A DNA stretch of 64,000 nt from Geodermatophilus sp. DSM 45219 (GTDB taxonomy: Bacteria > Actinomycetota > Actinomycetes > Mycobacteriales > Geodermatophilaceae). The notes under the pieces are model-generated. The model was not told where the DNA came from, did no database searches, and saw only the letters and a list, made by a program, of their open reading frames with translations. The number at the start of each line of letters is the position of its first letter. Positions within the stretch are counted from its first letter, which is position 1. The DNA is taken from positions 558,001 through 622,000 of the forward strand of contig NZ_FNIQ01000002.1 of NCBI RefSeq assembly GCF_900104025.1. Reading direction: 5' to 3'. Positions 16,059 to 23,341 of this stretch are shown here, in pieces. A program made the translations under genes and the position numbers.

Positions 16059-17429
16059 TCACAGCCACCCGGGCAGCACGAACACGGCCCAGGCCAGCAG
16101 CGGCCCCAGGACGACGACGACCGCGGCGTAGCCGAGCATCTGGCGGTAGAAGCGGTCGCGGTCGATGTCCTGGGCGTTGGCCAGGACCAGCGCGCCGTTG
16201 GTGGAGAACGGGCTGACGTCGACCACCGTCGTGGCGATGGCGAGCGCGACGATGAACCCCACCGCCCCGATGCCGCCCTGCTGCAGGAACGGGATGGCCA
16301 GCGGGATCATCACGCCCAGGATCGCGACCGAGGATGCGAAGGCCGAGGCGATGCCGCCCAGGTAGCAGATGAGCAGCGCGGCCAGCAGCGGCGCGCCCAG
16401 CCCGGCGATCGCGTCGCTGACGTACTCGATCGTGCCGGCCTCCTGCAGCACGCCGACGTAGGTGAGCACGCCGACGATGAGCAGCACCGTCGACCAGGCG
16501 ATCTTGTCGACCGCCCCCTTCGTCGCGCGCGGGCTGACGAGGGCGAGGAGCGCGCCCAGCAGGATGGAGGTGAAGCCGACGTCGAGGTCGAAGACGACGG
16601 TGCACACGGCGAAGGCCAGCAGCGCGACGACGGTGACCAGCTGCTCGGGCCGGACCCGCTCGGGCGTGCCCTCGTGCCCGGGTGCCGGGTCCTCCGGCGA
16701 GCCGGCCGCCGCGACGCCGTGGTCGCGGGCCGGCGCGGTGCCGGCGCTGCCGCTCCCACCGCTGGTGACCGCGCTGGCCTCCACCGCCTCGCGCGCCGCC
16801 GGCTGGGCGGCCACGTCGTGCGTCCGGACGGAGAGCAGCTGCCGGCCGCCGAAGGCGACGAAGACGAGGACGCCGATGACCGCGTTGAAGGCCAGCGGCG
16901 CGACGGTCAGCGCGAGCGGGCTGCTCTCCAGGCCGCTGTCACCGACCAGCTGGTTGACGAAGCTGCCGTAGACGCTGATCGGGGTGAAGGCGCCGCCGAG
17001 CGCACCGTGCACCACCATCATGCCCATCAGCAGCGGGTTGATCCCGTACCGGAAGGCGAACCGCAGCGCGATCGGCGCCACGATCGCCACCGCGAAGAGG
17101 GCGCCGATGCCCACCAGCAGTGCGGTGACGGCGAACATGATCCACGGGATGGCCGCGATGCGTCCCCCCACCAGCCGGATGGCGCCGCGGATCAGCAGGT
17201 CGACCGTCCCGTTGATCTGCGCGATGCCGAACAGGTAGGTGATCCCGGCCAGGGTGAGGAAGAGGCCGGCCGGGAAGCCCGCCAGGATCTCGTCGACGGT
17301 CAGGTCGAGGGCCAGGGTGCCGAGCAGGAAGGCCGCGCTGAAGCCCAGCACGCCCATGTTGACCGGCAGCGTCGTCGCGATGACGAACATGACGAGCAGC
17401 ACGATCAACGACAGGACCTCAGGGGACAT
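16059..17429 (-). CDS. MatC-type dicarboxylate (malonate/maleate) carrier
   Basis: 456-residue integral membrane protein with about 11-12 hydrophobic helices arranged as two halves around a cytoplasmic loop (about residues 200-265) rich in Ala, Ser and charged residues. The N-terminal half resembles the MatC N-terminal domain (LPVNMGVLGFSAAFLLG), and the second half has VSPFSTNGALVLANAQD, an ion-transporter/DASS-like re-entrant motif. Family members take up C3-C4 dicarboxylates. The ATG has a GGAGGAGG site. It follows the CoA-transferase gene on the same strand, so acid import, CoA activation and isomerisation may be linked. Confidence 0.8.
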   Translation of the reverse strand: MSPEVLSLIVLLVMFVIATTLPVNMGVLGFSAAFLLGTLALDLTVDEILAGFPAGLFLTLAGITYLFGIAQINGTVDLLIRGAIRLVGGRIAAIPWIMFAVTALLVGIGALFAVAIVAPIALRFAFRYGINPLLMGMMVVHGALGGAFTPISVYGSFVNQLVGDSGLESSPLALTVAPLAFNAVIGVLVFVAFGGRQLLSVRTHDVAAQPAAREAVEASAVTSGGSGSAGTAPARDHGVAAAGSPEDPAPGHEGTPERVRPEQLVTVVALLAFAVCTVVFDLDVGFTSILLGALLALVSPRATKGAVDKIAWSTVLLIVGVLTYVGVLQEAGTIEYVSDAIAGLGAPLLAALLICYLGGIASAFASSVAILGVMIPLAIPFLQQGGIGAVGFIVALAIATTVVDVSPFSTNGALVLANAQDIDRDRFYRQMLGYAAVVVVLGPLLAWAVFVLPGWL

Positions 17430-17534
17430 CGATGTCCTCCTCCTGGGCTCGGCGGGGGCGGGTCGGGGGCGTGGGCGGGCCGGGGCGGGCCCCGGTCACG
17501 AGGGGGCGGGCAGGGTCGGCGGGTCGGGCGGCGG

Positions 17535-18737
17535 TCAGACCACCCCGGCGGCGCGCAGCGCGGCGACCTCCTCGGCACCCAGACCGAGCAGCTCGGCCAG
17601 GACGGCGTCGGTGTGCTCCCCCAGCCGCGGCGCGCGCTCGCGGACCGAGCCCGGTGTGGCGCTCAGCCGTGGCACCACGGCCGGCATCGCCACCTCGCCG
17701 AACTCCTCGTCGGGTACGTGCACGATCGAGTCCCGGGCGCGGAAGTGCGGGTCCTCGAGCATGTCCGCGGGCTCGTACACCAGCCCGGCCGGGACGCCGG
17801 CCCCGTGCAGCCGGTCCAGCACCTCCGCAGCGCTGCGGGGCCGGGTCCAGGCGGCGATGATCCCGTCCAGCTCGGCCTGCCGTTCCCCGCGGGCCCGGTG
17901 GTCGGCGAAGCGCGGGTCCTCGGCCAGCTCCGGTGCGTCCATCGCCGCGGCGAGCCGGCGGAAGACGGAGTCCTGGTTGGCGGCGACGAGCACCTGCCCG
18001 TCCGCGGTGGGGTAGACGTTGCTGGGGGCGATGCCGGGGAGGGTGGGGCCGGTCCGCTCCCGCCTGAGCTCGGCCACCTGCCACTCGGGTACCAGTGCCT
18101 CGGTCATGGCCAGCACCGACTCGAAGATCGACGCGTCGACGACCTGACCGCGGCCGGTCCGGTGGCGGGCCTCCAGGGCGGCGACGGCGCCGAGAGCGGC
18201 CATCGTGCCGGCCAGCGAGTCGCCGATGGACAGGCCCACGCGCGTCGGAGGCCGGTCGGGGTACCCGGTCAGCGCGCGCAGGCCGCCCATCGCCTCGCCG
18301 ATCGCCGCGTACCCGGCGCGCCCGGCGTAGGGCCCGTCCTGCCCGAAGCCGCTGACCCGCACCATGACCAGCCGCTCGTCGACCCGGGAGAGGTCCGCCC
18401 AGCCCAGCCCCCAGCGCTCCAGGGTCCCGGGCCGGAAGTTCTCCAGCACGACGTCGCAGTGCCCGGCCAGCCGCCGGACGATGTCCTGCCCCTCGGGACG
18501 GCGCAGGTCCACGGTCACGCTGCGCTTGTTGCGTCCGGTGACCCGCCACCACAGCGAGTCGCCGTCCTCGCCGTGCACCCGGCCCCACTGCCGCAGCACG
18601 TCCCCCACGCCCGGGGGCTCCACCTTGACGACGTCGGCGCCGAGGTCTCCCAGCAGCTGTCCGCAGAACGGGCCGGCGATCACCTGGCCGAGCTCGAGGA
18701 CCCGGACACCGGACAGCGCGGGCTCGGCCACGGGCAT
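17535..18737 (-). CDS. CaiB/BaiF (class III) CoA-transferase
   Basis: 400 residues, the usual length of family III CoA-transferases. Recognisable parts: GVRVLELGQVIAGPFCGQLL, LGADVVKVEPPG, GRNKRSVTVDLRRPEG, and LSIGDSLAG, whose Asp is the aspartate that carries the acyl-CoA mixed anhydride in formyl-CoA transferase. It transfers CoA between two carboxylic acids; which acids is not evident, but the next gene downstream on the same strand is a dicarboxylate carrier. The ATG is preceded by GGGAGG, and a good promoter lies 26-55 bp upstream. Confidence 0.9.
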   Translation of the reverse strand: MPVAEPALSGVRVLELGQVIAGPFCGQLLGDLGADVVKVEPPGVGDVLRQWGRVHGEDGDSLWWRVTGRNKRSVTVDLRRPEGQDIVRRLAGHCDVVLENFRPGTLERWGLGWADLSRVDERLVMVRVSGFGQDGPYAGRAGYAAIGEAMGGLRALTGYPDRPPTRVGLSIGDSLAGTMAALGAVAALEARHRTGRGQVVDASIFESVLAMTEALVPEWQVAELRRERTGPTLPGIAPSNVYPTADGQVLVAANQDSVFRRLAAAMDAPELAEDPRFADHRARGERQAELDGIIAAWTRPRSAAEVLDRLHGAGVPAGLVYEPADMLEDPHFRARDSIVHVPDEEFGEVAMPAVVPRLSATPGSVRERAPRLGEHTDAVLAELLGLGAEEVAALRAAGVV

Positions 18738-18763
18738 CCTCCCGACAGTGGATTGCGCACGTC

Positions 18764-18799
18764 ACGGTAGGGTCCAATGGCACTGGTGACAAGCGTCAC
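18764..18799 (-). promoter_or_regulatory. Promoter of the CoA-transferase gene with overlapping operator-like palindrome
   Basis: On the minus strand TTGTCA (18787-18792) and TACCGT (18764-18769) are separated by 17 bp, a near-consensus housekeeping promoter giving a short leader to the ATG at 18737. The -35 hexamer is embedded in the perfect inverted repeat GTGAC-aagc-GTCAC (18786-18799), so a repressor bound there would block RNA polymerase. No regulator gene is adjacent. Confidence 0.6.
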
Positions 18800-18914
18800 A
18801 ACATGACGGCGGAGGCCGCCGCGACCCCCGAGACGACCGAGGCGTCTCGGCCGCCGACGGCCACAGCCGGGCCGACGCCGGGCGCAGCACCGCCCGAGGC
18901 GGTGGCCGCGGTCG

Positions 18915-19160
18915 GTGAGGTCGCCGGCCTGGCACACGACGCCGGTGGAACGGGTGGTCGACGTGGTCCGCCGTGCCGTCGACCCCGGCGTCCGGACCGG
19001 TCTCGGCCTGGACGCCGTCCTCCGTGCCGCCGCGGTCGTCGAGGAGGTGGTGGGCCACCCGCTGACCAGCAGCCTGTACCTGGCCGGCGGCCGGTCCCGC
19101 CCCCGGGAGCGGGACGGCTCCTGGGTCATCGGCCCGACAGCGCTCAGTCCAGACCGGTGA
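18915..19160 (+). CDS. Small hypothetical ORF (81 aa)
   Basis: The only protein-like frame in the 406-bp gap between the CoA-transferase and molybdenum-hydroxylase genes. It starts GTG at 18915 and codes for VERVVDVVRRAVDPGVRTGL and AAAVVEEVVGHPLTSSLYLA, with over 90% G or C in third positions and a normal Val/Ala/Glu/Asp mix. It ends with 17 bp overlapping the convergent hydroxylase gene. No ribosome binding site is convincing and I recognise no family. The rest of the gap (18800-18914) shows nothing beyond Ala/Pro-type frames. Confidence 0.3.
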   Translation: MRSPAWHTTPVERVVDVVRRAVDPGVRTGLGLDAVLRAAAVVEEVVGHPLTSSLYLAGGRSRPRERDGSWVIGPTALSPDR

Positions 19161-21237
19161 GCAGCTTGTCGAGGGTCACCGGCAGGTCGCGCACCCGGAC
19201 GCCGGTGGCCCGGTGGACGGCGTTGACGACGGCCGCGGCGGTGCCGACGATCCCGATCTCGCCGATGCCCTTGCTGCCCATCGCGTTGACGTACGGGTCG
19301 TGCTCGTCGAGCCAGTGCGCCTGCACGTCGCCGACGTCGGCGTTGACCGTGACGTGGTACTCGGCGAGGTCGTGGTTGGCGACCTGCCCCACCTGCGGGT
19401 CCCACACGCTGTTCTCGTGCAGCGCCATGGACAGCCCCATGGTCATGCCGCCGACGAACTGCGACCGGGCGGTCCGCGGGTTGACGATCCGCCCGCACGC
19501 GAAGACGCCGAGCAGCCGTGGCACCCGGACCTCCCCGGTGTCGGCGTGCACCCGCGCCTCCACGAACTGCGCGCCGAAGGCGTAGGCGGCGTGGTCCTCG
19601 TCCTGCGCGGCCTGGTCGACGTCCCCGGTGGCCTCGTCGCCGTCCTCCGGGCGCCGCCCGAACTTGCCGCGGAACTCCCGGGCGGCCACGACCAGCGCCG
19701 AGCCCCAGGTGTTCAGCCCGGACGAGCCGCCGGCCACCGACGCGATCGGGTACTCGGTGTCTCCGATGCGCACCTCGACGTCGTCCACGTCCACGCCGAG
19801 GGCGTCGGCGGCGACCTGCGGCAGCGTCGTCCACGTGCCGGTGCCCAGGTCCGCGGCGCCGATCTCGGCGACGTAGCGGCCGTCGGCGTACCGGATCCGC
19901 GCCGTCGAGGTGGCCTGCCGCATCGTCGGGTAGACCGACGACGCGACCCCGGTGCCGACCAGCCAGGCACCGTCGCGGTGCCTCGGCGCCGGGCGGTCGG
20001 CCCAGCCGAAGCGCTGCGCGCCCTCGCGCAGGCACTCCACGAGGTGCCGGCTCGACCAGGGCTTGCCCGTCTCCGGGTCGACCTCGGGCTCGTTGCGGAT
20101 GCGCAGGTCGACCGGGTCGAGGCCGAGCTCGTCGGCCAGCTCGTCGAGCGCCACCTCGGGGCCGAACATGCCGGGGCACTCCCCCGGTGCCCGCATCCAG
20201 GACGGGACCGGCACGTCCAGCGCGGCGAGGCGGTGCGTCGTCCGCCGGTTGGGCGAGGCGTACATCATCCGGGTGGGGACGCCGGTCTGCTCGGCGAACT
20301 CCTTGATCCGCGAGGTCTGCTCGACCACGTCGATGGCGATCGCCGACAGCCGGCCAGACCGGTCGGCGGCCAGCTGCACCTGCTGGATGGTCGGCGTGCG
20401 GTAGCCGGCGAGGGAGAACATCTGCTGGCGGGTCAGCGCCAGCTTCACCGGCCGGCCGGGCAGCGCGCGGGCCGCCATCGCGGCGAGGACGACGTTGGCG
20501 TGCGGCGTGCCCTTGGAGCCGAAGCCGCCCCCGATGTAGGGGCAGACGACCCGCACCTGCCGCTCCTCGAGCCCGAGCACCCGGCAGACCGTGGCGCGGT
20601 CGGGGTGCACGCCCTGGGTGGAGTCCCAGAGCGTCAGCGGCACCTCGGCGGCCGGGTCCCACAGCGCGGTCGTGGCGTGCGGCTCGAGCGGGTTGTTGTG
20701 GTACATCGCCGTGCTGTAGGTCCGCTCGAGCGCCACCGCGGCGCTCGCCATCGCGGCCCCGACGTCGCCCTCGGCGGTGTCGGTCTCGTGGCCGGCGTTC
20801 ACCTGCTCCGGCGCGTACAGGTCGTCCCTGTCGACCGACAGCACGCTGTCGTGCTGCCGCTCCTCGTAGGCGACCCGGACCAGGTCGGCGGCCTGCCGGG
20901 CCAGCTCGGAGGTCTCGGCGACCACCACGCCGACCAGCTGCCCGCGGAAGCCGACCTCGTCGGTCTGCAGGACGGCGAGCTCGGCGTCGTCCGTCGACGC
21001 CAGCCGTTCGGCGGTGGACGGGGTCAGCACCACCAGCACCCCGTCGAGCGCCTCGGCGGCCGAGGTGTCCACGGCGGTGACCCGGCCGCGGGCGACGGTG
21101 GCCTGCACCGGGTGCGCGTAGGCGGGGTGCTCGACCGGGGTCTCGAACGCATAGGTCGCCGTCCCGCGGACCTTGGCCACCCCGTCGCGGCGGGCCAGGT
21201 CGCGGCCGATCGCGCGCGGCTCGAGCAGGTCGGTCAT
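19144..21237 (-). CDS. Molybdenum hydroxylase large subunit (xanthine dehydrogenase/PaoC family)
   Basis: 697-residue molybdopterin-binding subunit. The N-terminal alpha/beta hammerhead domain (about 15-130; RDGVAKVRGTATYAFE) is followed by the Mo-binding domains: VCPYIGGGFGSKGTPHANVV, the substrate-pocket region SWMRAPGECPGMFGPEVALDEL, and near the C-terminus GSKGIGEIGIVG, whose Glu660 is the catalytic base of the family. It hydroxylates a heterocycle or aldehyde using water and passes electrons through the small and FAD subunits. The ATG overlaps the FAD-subunit stop (ATGA). Substrate unknown; periplasmic aldehyde oxidoreductase (PaoC) is the closest type. Confidence 0.9.
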   Translation of the reverse strand: MTDLLEPRAIGRDLARRDGVAKVRGTATYAFETPVEHPAYAHPVQATVARGRVTAVDTSAAEALDGVLVVLTPSTAERLASTDDAELAVLQTDEVGFRGQLVGVVVAETSELARQAADLVRVAYEERQHDSVLSVDRDDLYAPEQVNAGHETDTAEGDVGAAMASAAVALERTYSTAMYHNNPLEPHATTALWDPAAEVPLTLWDSTQGVHPDRATVCRVLGLEERQVRVVCPYIGGGFGSKGTPHANVVLAAMAARALPGRPVKLALTRQQMFSLAGYRTPTIQQVQLAADRSGRLSAIAIDVVEQTSRIKEFAEQTGVPTRMMYASPNRRTTHRLAALDVPVPSWMRAPGECPGMFGPEVALDELADELGLDPVDLRIRNEPEVDPETGKPWSSRHLVECLREGAQRFGWADRPAPRHRDGAWLVGTGVASSVYPTMRQATSTARIRYADGRYVAEIGAADLGTGTWTTLPQVAADALGVDVDDVEVRIGDTEYPIASVAGGSSGLNTWGSALVVAAREFRGKFGRRPEDGDEATGDVDQAAQDEDHAAYAFGAQFVEARVHADTGEVRVPRLLGVFACGRIVNPRTARSQFVGGMTMGLSMALHENSVWDPQVGQVANHDLAEYHVTVNADVGDVQAHWLDEHDPYVNAMGSKGIGEIGIVGTAAAVVNAVHRATGVRVRDLPVTLDKLLTGLD

Positions 21238-22262
21238 CGCGTCGCCTCCACGAGCTCGCGCAGGGTGGCGACCACCGTGCGGGTCAGCAGCGGGATCTTG
21301 AAGCCGTTGCCGCCGTCGATCCCCGGCTGCGGCTGGGCCGCGGCCAGCTCGGCGGCCATCGCGGCGCGGACGGCGTCCTCGGTGAGCGGGCCGCCGCGCA
21401 GCACCTGCTCGGCGCGGGTGGCCCGCCACGGCTTGTGCGCGACCCCGCCCAGCGCGATGCGGACAGTGCTCGATCCGGGACCGTCAGCGGTCACGACTGC
21501 GGCCACCGACACCAGGGCGAAGGCGTAGGAGGCGCGGTCGCGGACCTTGCGGTACGCCGAGCGGGCGCCCGCCGGCAGCGGTGGGAGGTCGAGGGCCGTG
21601 ATCAGCTCGCCGTGCTCGAGCACCGTGTCGCGGGAGGGGTCGTCGCCGGGCAGCCGGTGCAGGTCGGCGAACGGGATCGTGCGCTCCCCGGCCGGGCCGA
21701 GCACCTGCACCTGCGCGTCGAGCGCGGCCAGGGCCACGGCCATGTCGGAGGGGTGGGTGGCGGTGCACGTCTCGGGCGCCGTGGGGTCCGGCAGCGCCGC
21801 CGGTACACCGAGGACGGCGTGGTGGCGGGTGTAGCCGCCGACCGCGGAGCAGCCGCTGCCGGGGTCGCGCTTGTTGCAGGCCGTGGTGACGTCCTGGAAG
21901 TAGACGCAGCGGGTGCGCTGCAACGGGTTGCCACCGGTGGTCGCCGTGTTCCGCAGCTGGCCCGTGGCCCCGGCCAGCAACGCCTCGGCCAGCACCGGGT
22001 ACCGCTCGCGGACCCGGCGGTCGGCGGCGACCTCGCTGTTGGTCGACGCCGCCCCCAGCCGAAGCCCGCCGTCCGGCAGGTCGCTGATCTCCCGGGAGGT
22101 GAGGGTGCGGACGTCCACGACCAGGTCCGGGCGGGCGACGCCGAGCTTGAGGTGGTCGACCAGGTTGGTGCCGCCCGCGAGGAACACCGCGGCCGGCTCG
22201 GCGGCGACGTCCCGCACGGCCTCGGCGACGCTGCCCGGGCGGGCGTAGGCGAAGGGCTTCAC
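21234..22262 (-). CDS. Molybdenum hydroxylase FAD-binding subunit (PaoB-like)
   Basis: 342 residues. The FAD domain shows FLAGGTNLVDHLKLGV and ATGQLRNTATTGGNPLQRTRC, typical of the CoxM/PaoB fold. Cysteines 119, 129, 138 and 166 sit in an insertion that, in the E. coli PaoB subunit, binds an extra [4Fe-4S] cluster; their presence places this enzyme with the PaoABC/4-hydroxybenzoyl-CoA reductase type rather than classical xanthine dehydrogenase. The C-terminal CO-dehydrogenase flavoprotein domain (about 225-340) completes it. GTG start overlapping the 2Fe-2S subunit stop by 4 bp. Confidence 0.88.
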   Translation of the reverse strand: MKPFAYARPGSVAEAVRDVAAEPAAVFLAGGTNLVDHLKLGVARPDLVVDVRTLTSREISDLPDGGLRLGAASTNSEVAADRRVRERYPVLAEALLAGATGQLRNTATTGGNPLQRTRCVYFQDVTTACNKRDPGSGCSAVGGYTRHHAVLGVPAALPDPTAPETCTATHPSDMAVALAALDAQVQVLGPAGERTIPFADLHRLPGDDPSRDTVLEHGELITALDLPPLPAGARSAYRKVRDRASYAFALVSVAAVVTADGPGSSTVRIALGGVAHKPWRATRAEQVLRGGPLTEDAVRAAMAAELAAAQPQPGIDGGNGFKIPLLTRTVVATLRELVEATR

Positions 22263-22771
22263 GCCTGCACACCCCCGGCCTGCTGCACCGCCGGGACGAT
22301 GTTCACGTAGGCCCCGCAGCGGCACAGGTTGCCGCTCATCCGCTCGGCGACCTCGTCGTGCGTGAGCTGCGGGTCGGCGGTGAGGTCCTCGGTCGCGTGG
22401 CTGGGCCAGCCGCGGTCGACCTCGGCCAGCACGCCGACCGCCGAGCAGACCTGCCCGGGGGTGCAGTAGCCGCACTGGAAGGCGTCCCGGTCGATGAACG
22501 CCTGCTGCACCGGGTGCAGCTCACCGTCGGCTGCCAGCCCGTCGGCGGTGGTGATCTCCGCGCCGTCGTGCGCGACGGCCAGCGCCAGGCAGGGCAGCGC
22601 GCGGTCGCCGTCCAGCAACACGGTGCAGGCACCGCACTGGCCGTGGTCGCACCCCTTCTTCGGGCTGGTGACCCCCAGCCGTTCCCGGAGCGCGTCCAGC
22701 AGCGTGGTGCGGGTGTCGACGGTCAGCGTGCGGGCCGCGCCGTCGACCGTCAGCGTGATCTCGGCGTCCAC
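22259..22771 (-). CDS. Molybdenum hydroxylase [2Fe-2S] subunit (PaoA-like)
   Basis: 170 residues with both iron-sulfur sites of the family: the plant-ferredoxin type (Cys41, Cys46, Cys49, Cys61 in GCDHGQCGACTVLL...LPC) and the helical CxxC...CxC type (Cys100, Cys103, Cys150, Cys152; QCGYCTPGQ and NLCRCGAY). It relays electrons from the Mo centre to FAD. Unlike E. coli PaoA, no Tat signal precedes the domain (the protein begins VDAEITLTVDG), so the complex is probably cytoplasmic. First gene of a three-gene operon ordered small-medium-large. Confidence 0.92.
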   Translation of the reverse strand: MDAEITLTVDGAARTLTVDTRTTLLDALRERLGVTSPKKGCDHGQCGACTVLLDGDRALPCLALAVAHDGAEITTADGLAADGELHPVQQAFIDRDAFQCGYCTPGQVCSAVGVLAEVDRGWPSHATEDLTADPQLTHDEVAERMSGNLCRCGAYVNIVPAVQQAGGVQA

Positions 22772-22858
22772 CCACCCCCGGTGCCCGGTGCGCTCGGCGC
22801 GGCAAACCAGCGGGTCCGCGCGTCGGCGCGTGGGGGGACCGCCCTCCGGCGCCGGCCG

Positions 22859-23341
22859 TCAGCTGGCGATCACCTGCGGCGAGGCGACCTTGAGGTGCGC
22901 GTTGGCCCAGCGGGCCTGGCGCAGCGACTGCGGGTGGCAGCGCTCGGCCAGGTCCAGCAGCTCCTGCTCCCTGGCCCCCTGGGCGGACTGGGCCAGGATC
23001 TCCCAGTCCAGCGAGGTGCCCGCGGCCTCGCGGTACAGGTGGCGCAGGTCGGCCAGCAGGAGCAGGCCGGGCGTCGAGCGCCGCCCCAGCAGGTCCGACG
23101 TCCGCTGCCGGATGCTCGCCAGCAGGCCCGGGTCACCGGACGCGTGCGGGTCCAGGTCCAGCCCGAAGTCCCGCCCGATGCGGGCGAGCTCGGCCACGTG
23201 CTGCCGGGACCACCCCGCCATGTCCCGGCACACGTGGAAGACCTCGTGGTCGGCCTCGTGCCGGTCCGACATCGACCTCAGCACCGTGACCAGGTGGTCC
23301 TCCGAGCGGTGCAGCTCCTCGATCGCCAGGTGGAGCTTCAC
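22859..23341 (-). CDS. Helical hypothetical protein coupled to the bis-MGD oxidoreductase
   Basis: 160 residues, unrecognised family. The sequence is almost all helix-forming and rich in His and Glu/Asp (LHLAIEELHRSEDHLVTVLR, RHEADHEVFHVCRDMAGWSR, LLLLADLRHLYREAAGTSLDWE), with a four-helix-bundle look reminiscent of ferritin-like or hemerythrin-like proteins, although no canonical metal motif can be assigned. Two cysteines (in FHVCRDM and ERCHPQ). The GTG start overlaps the stop of the molybdopterin enzyme by 4 bp, so it is made with it and may be a subunit, electron donor or maturation chaperone (inference). Confidence 0.7.
   Translation of the reverse strand: MKLHLAIEELHRSEDHLVTVLRSMSDRHEADHEVFHVCRDMAGWSRQHVAELARIGRDFGLDLDPHASGDPGLLASIRQRTSDLLGRRSTPGLLLLADLRHLYREAAGTSLDWEILAQSAQGAREQELLDLAERCHPQSLRQARWANAHLKVASPQVIAS

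Noticed and set aside
15756-18770. 1004-codon plus-strand open frame opposite the carrier and CoA-transferase genes
   Set aside because: Low-complexity Asp/Gln/His/Arg sequence without domains; the minus-strand genes explain the region.
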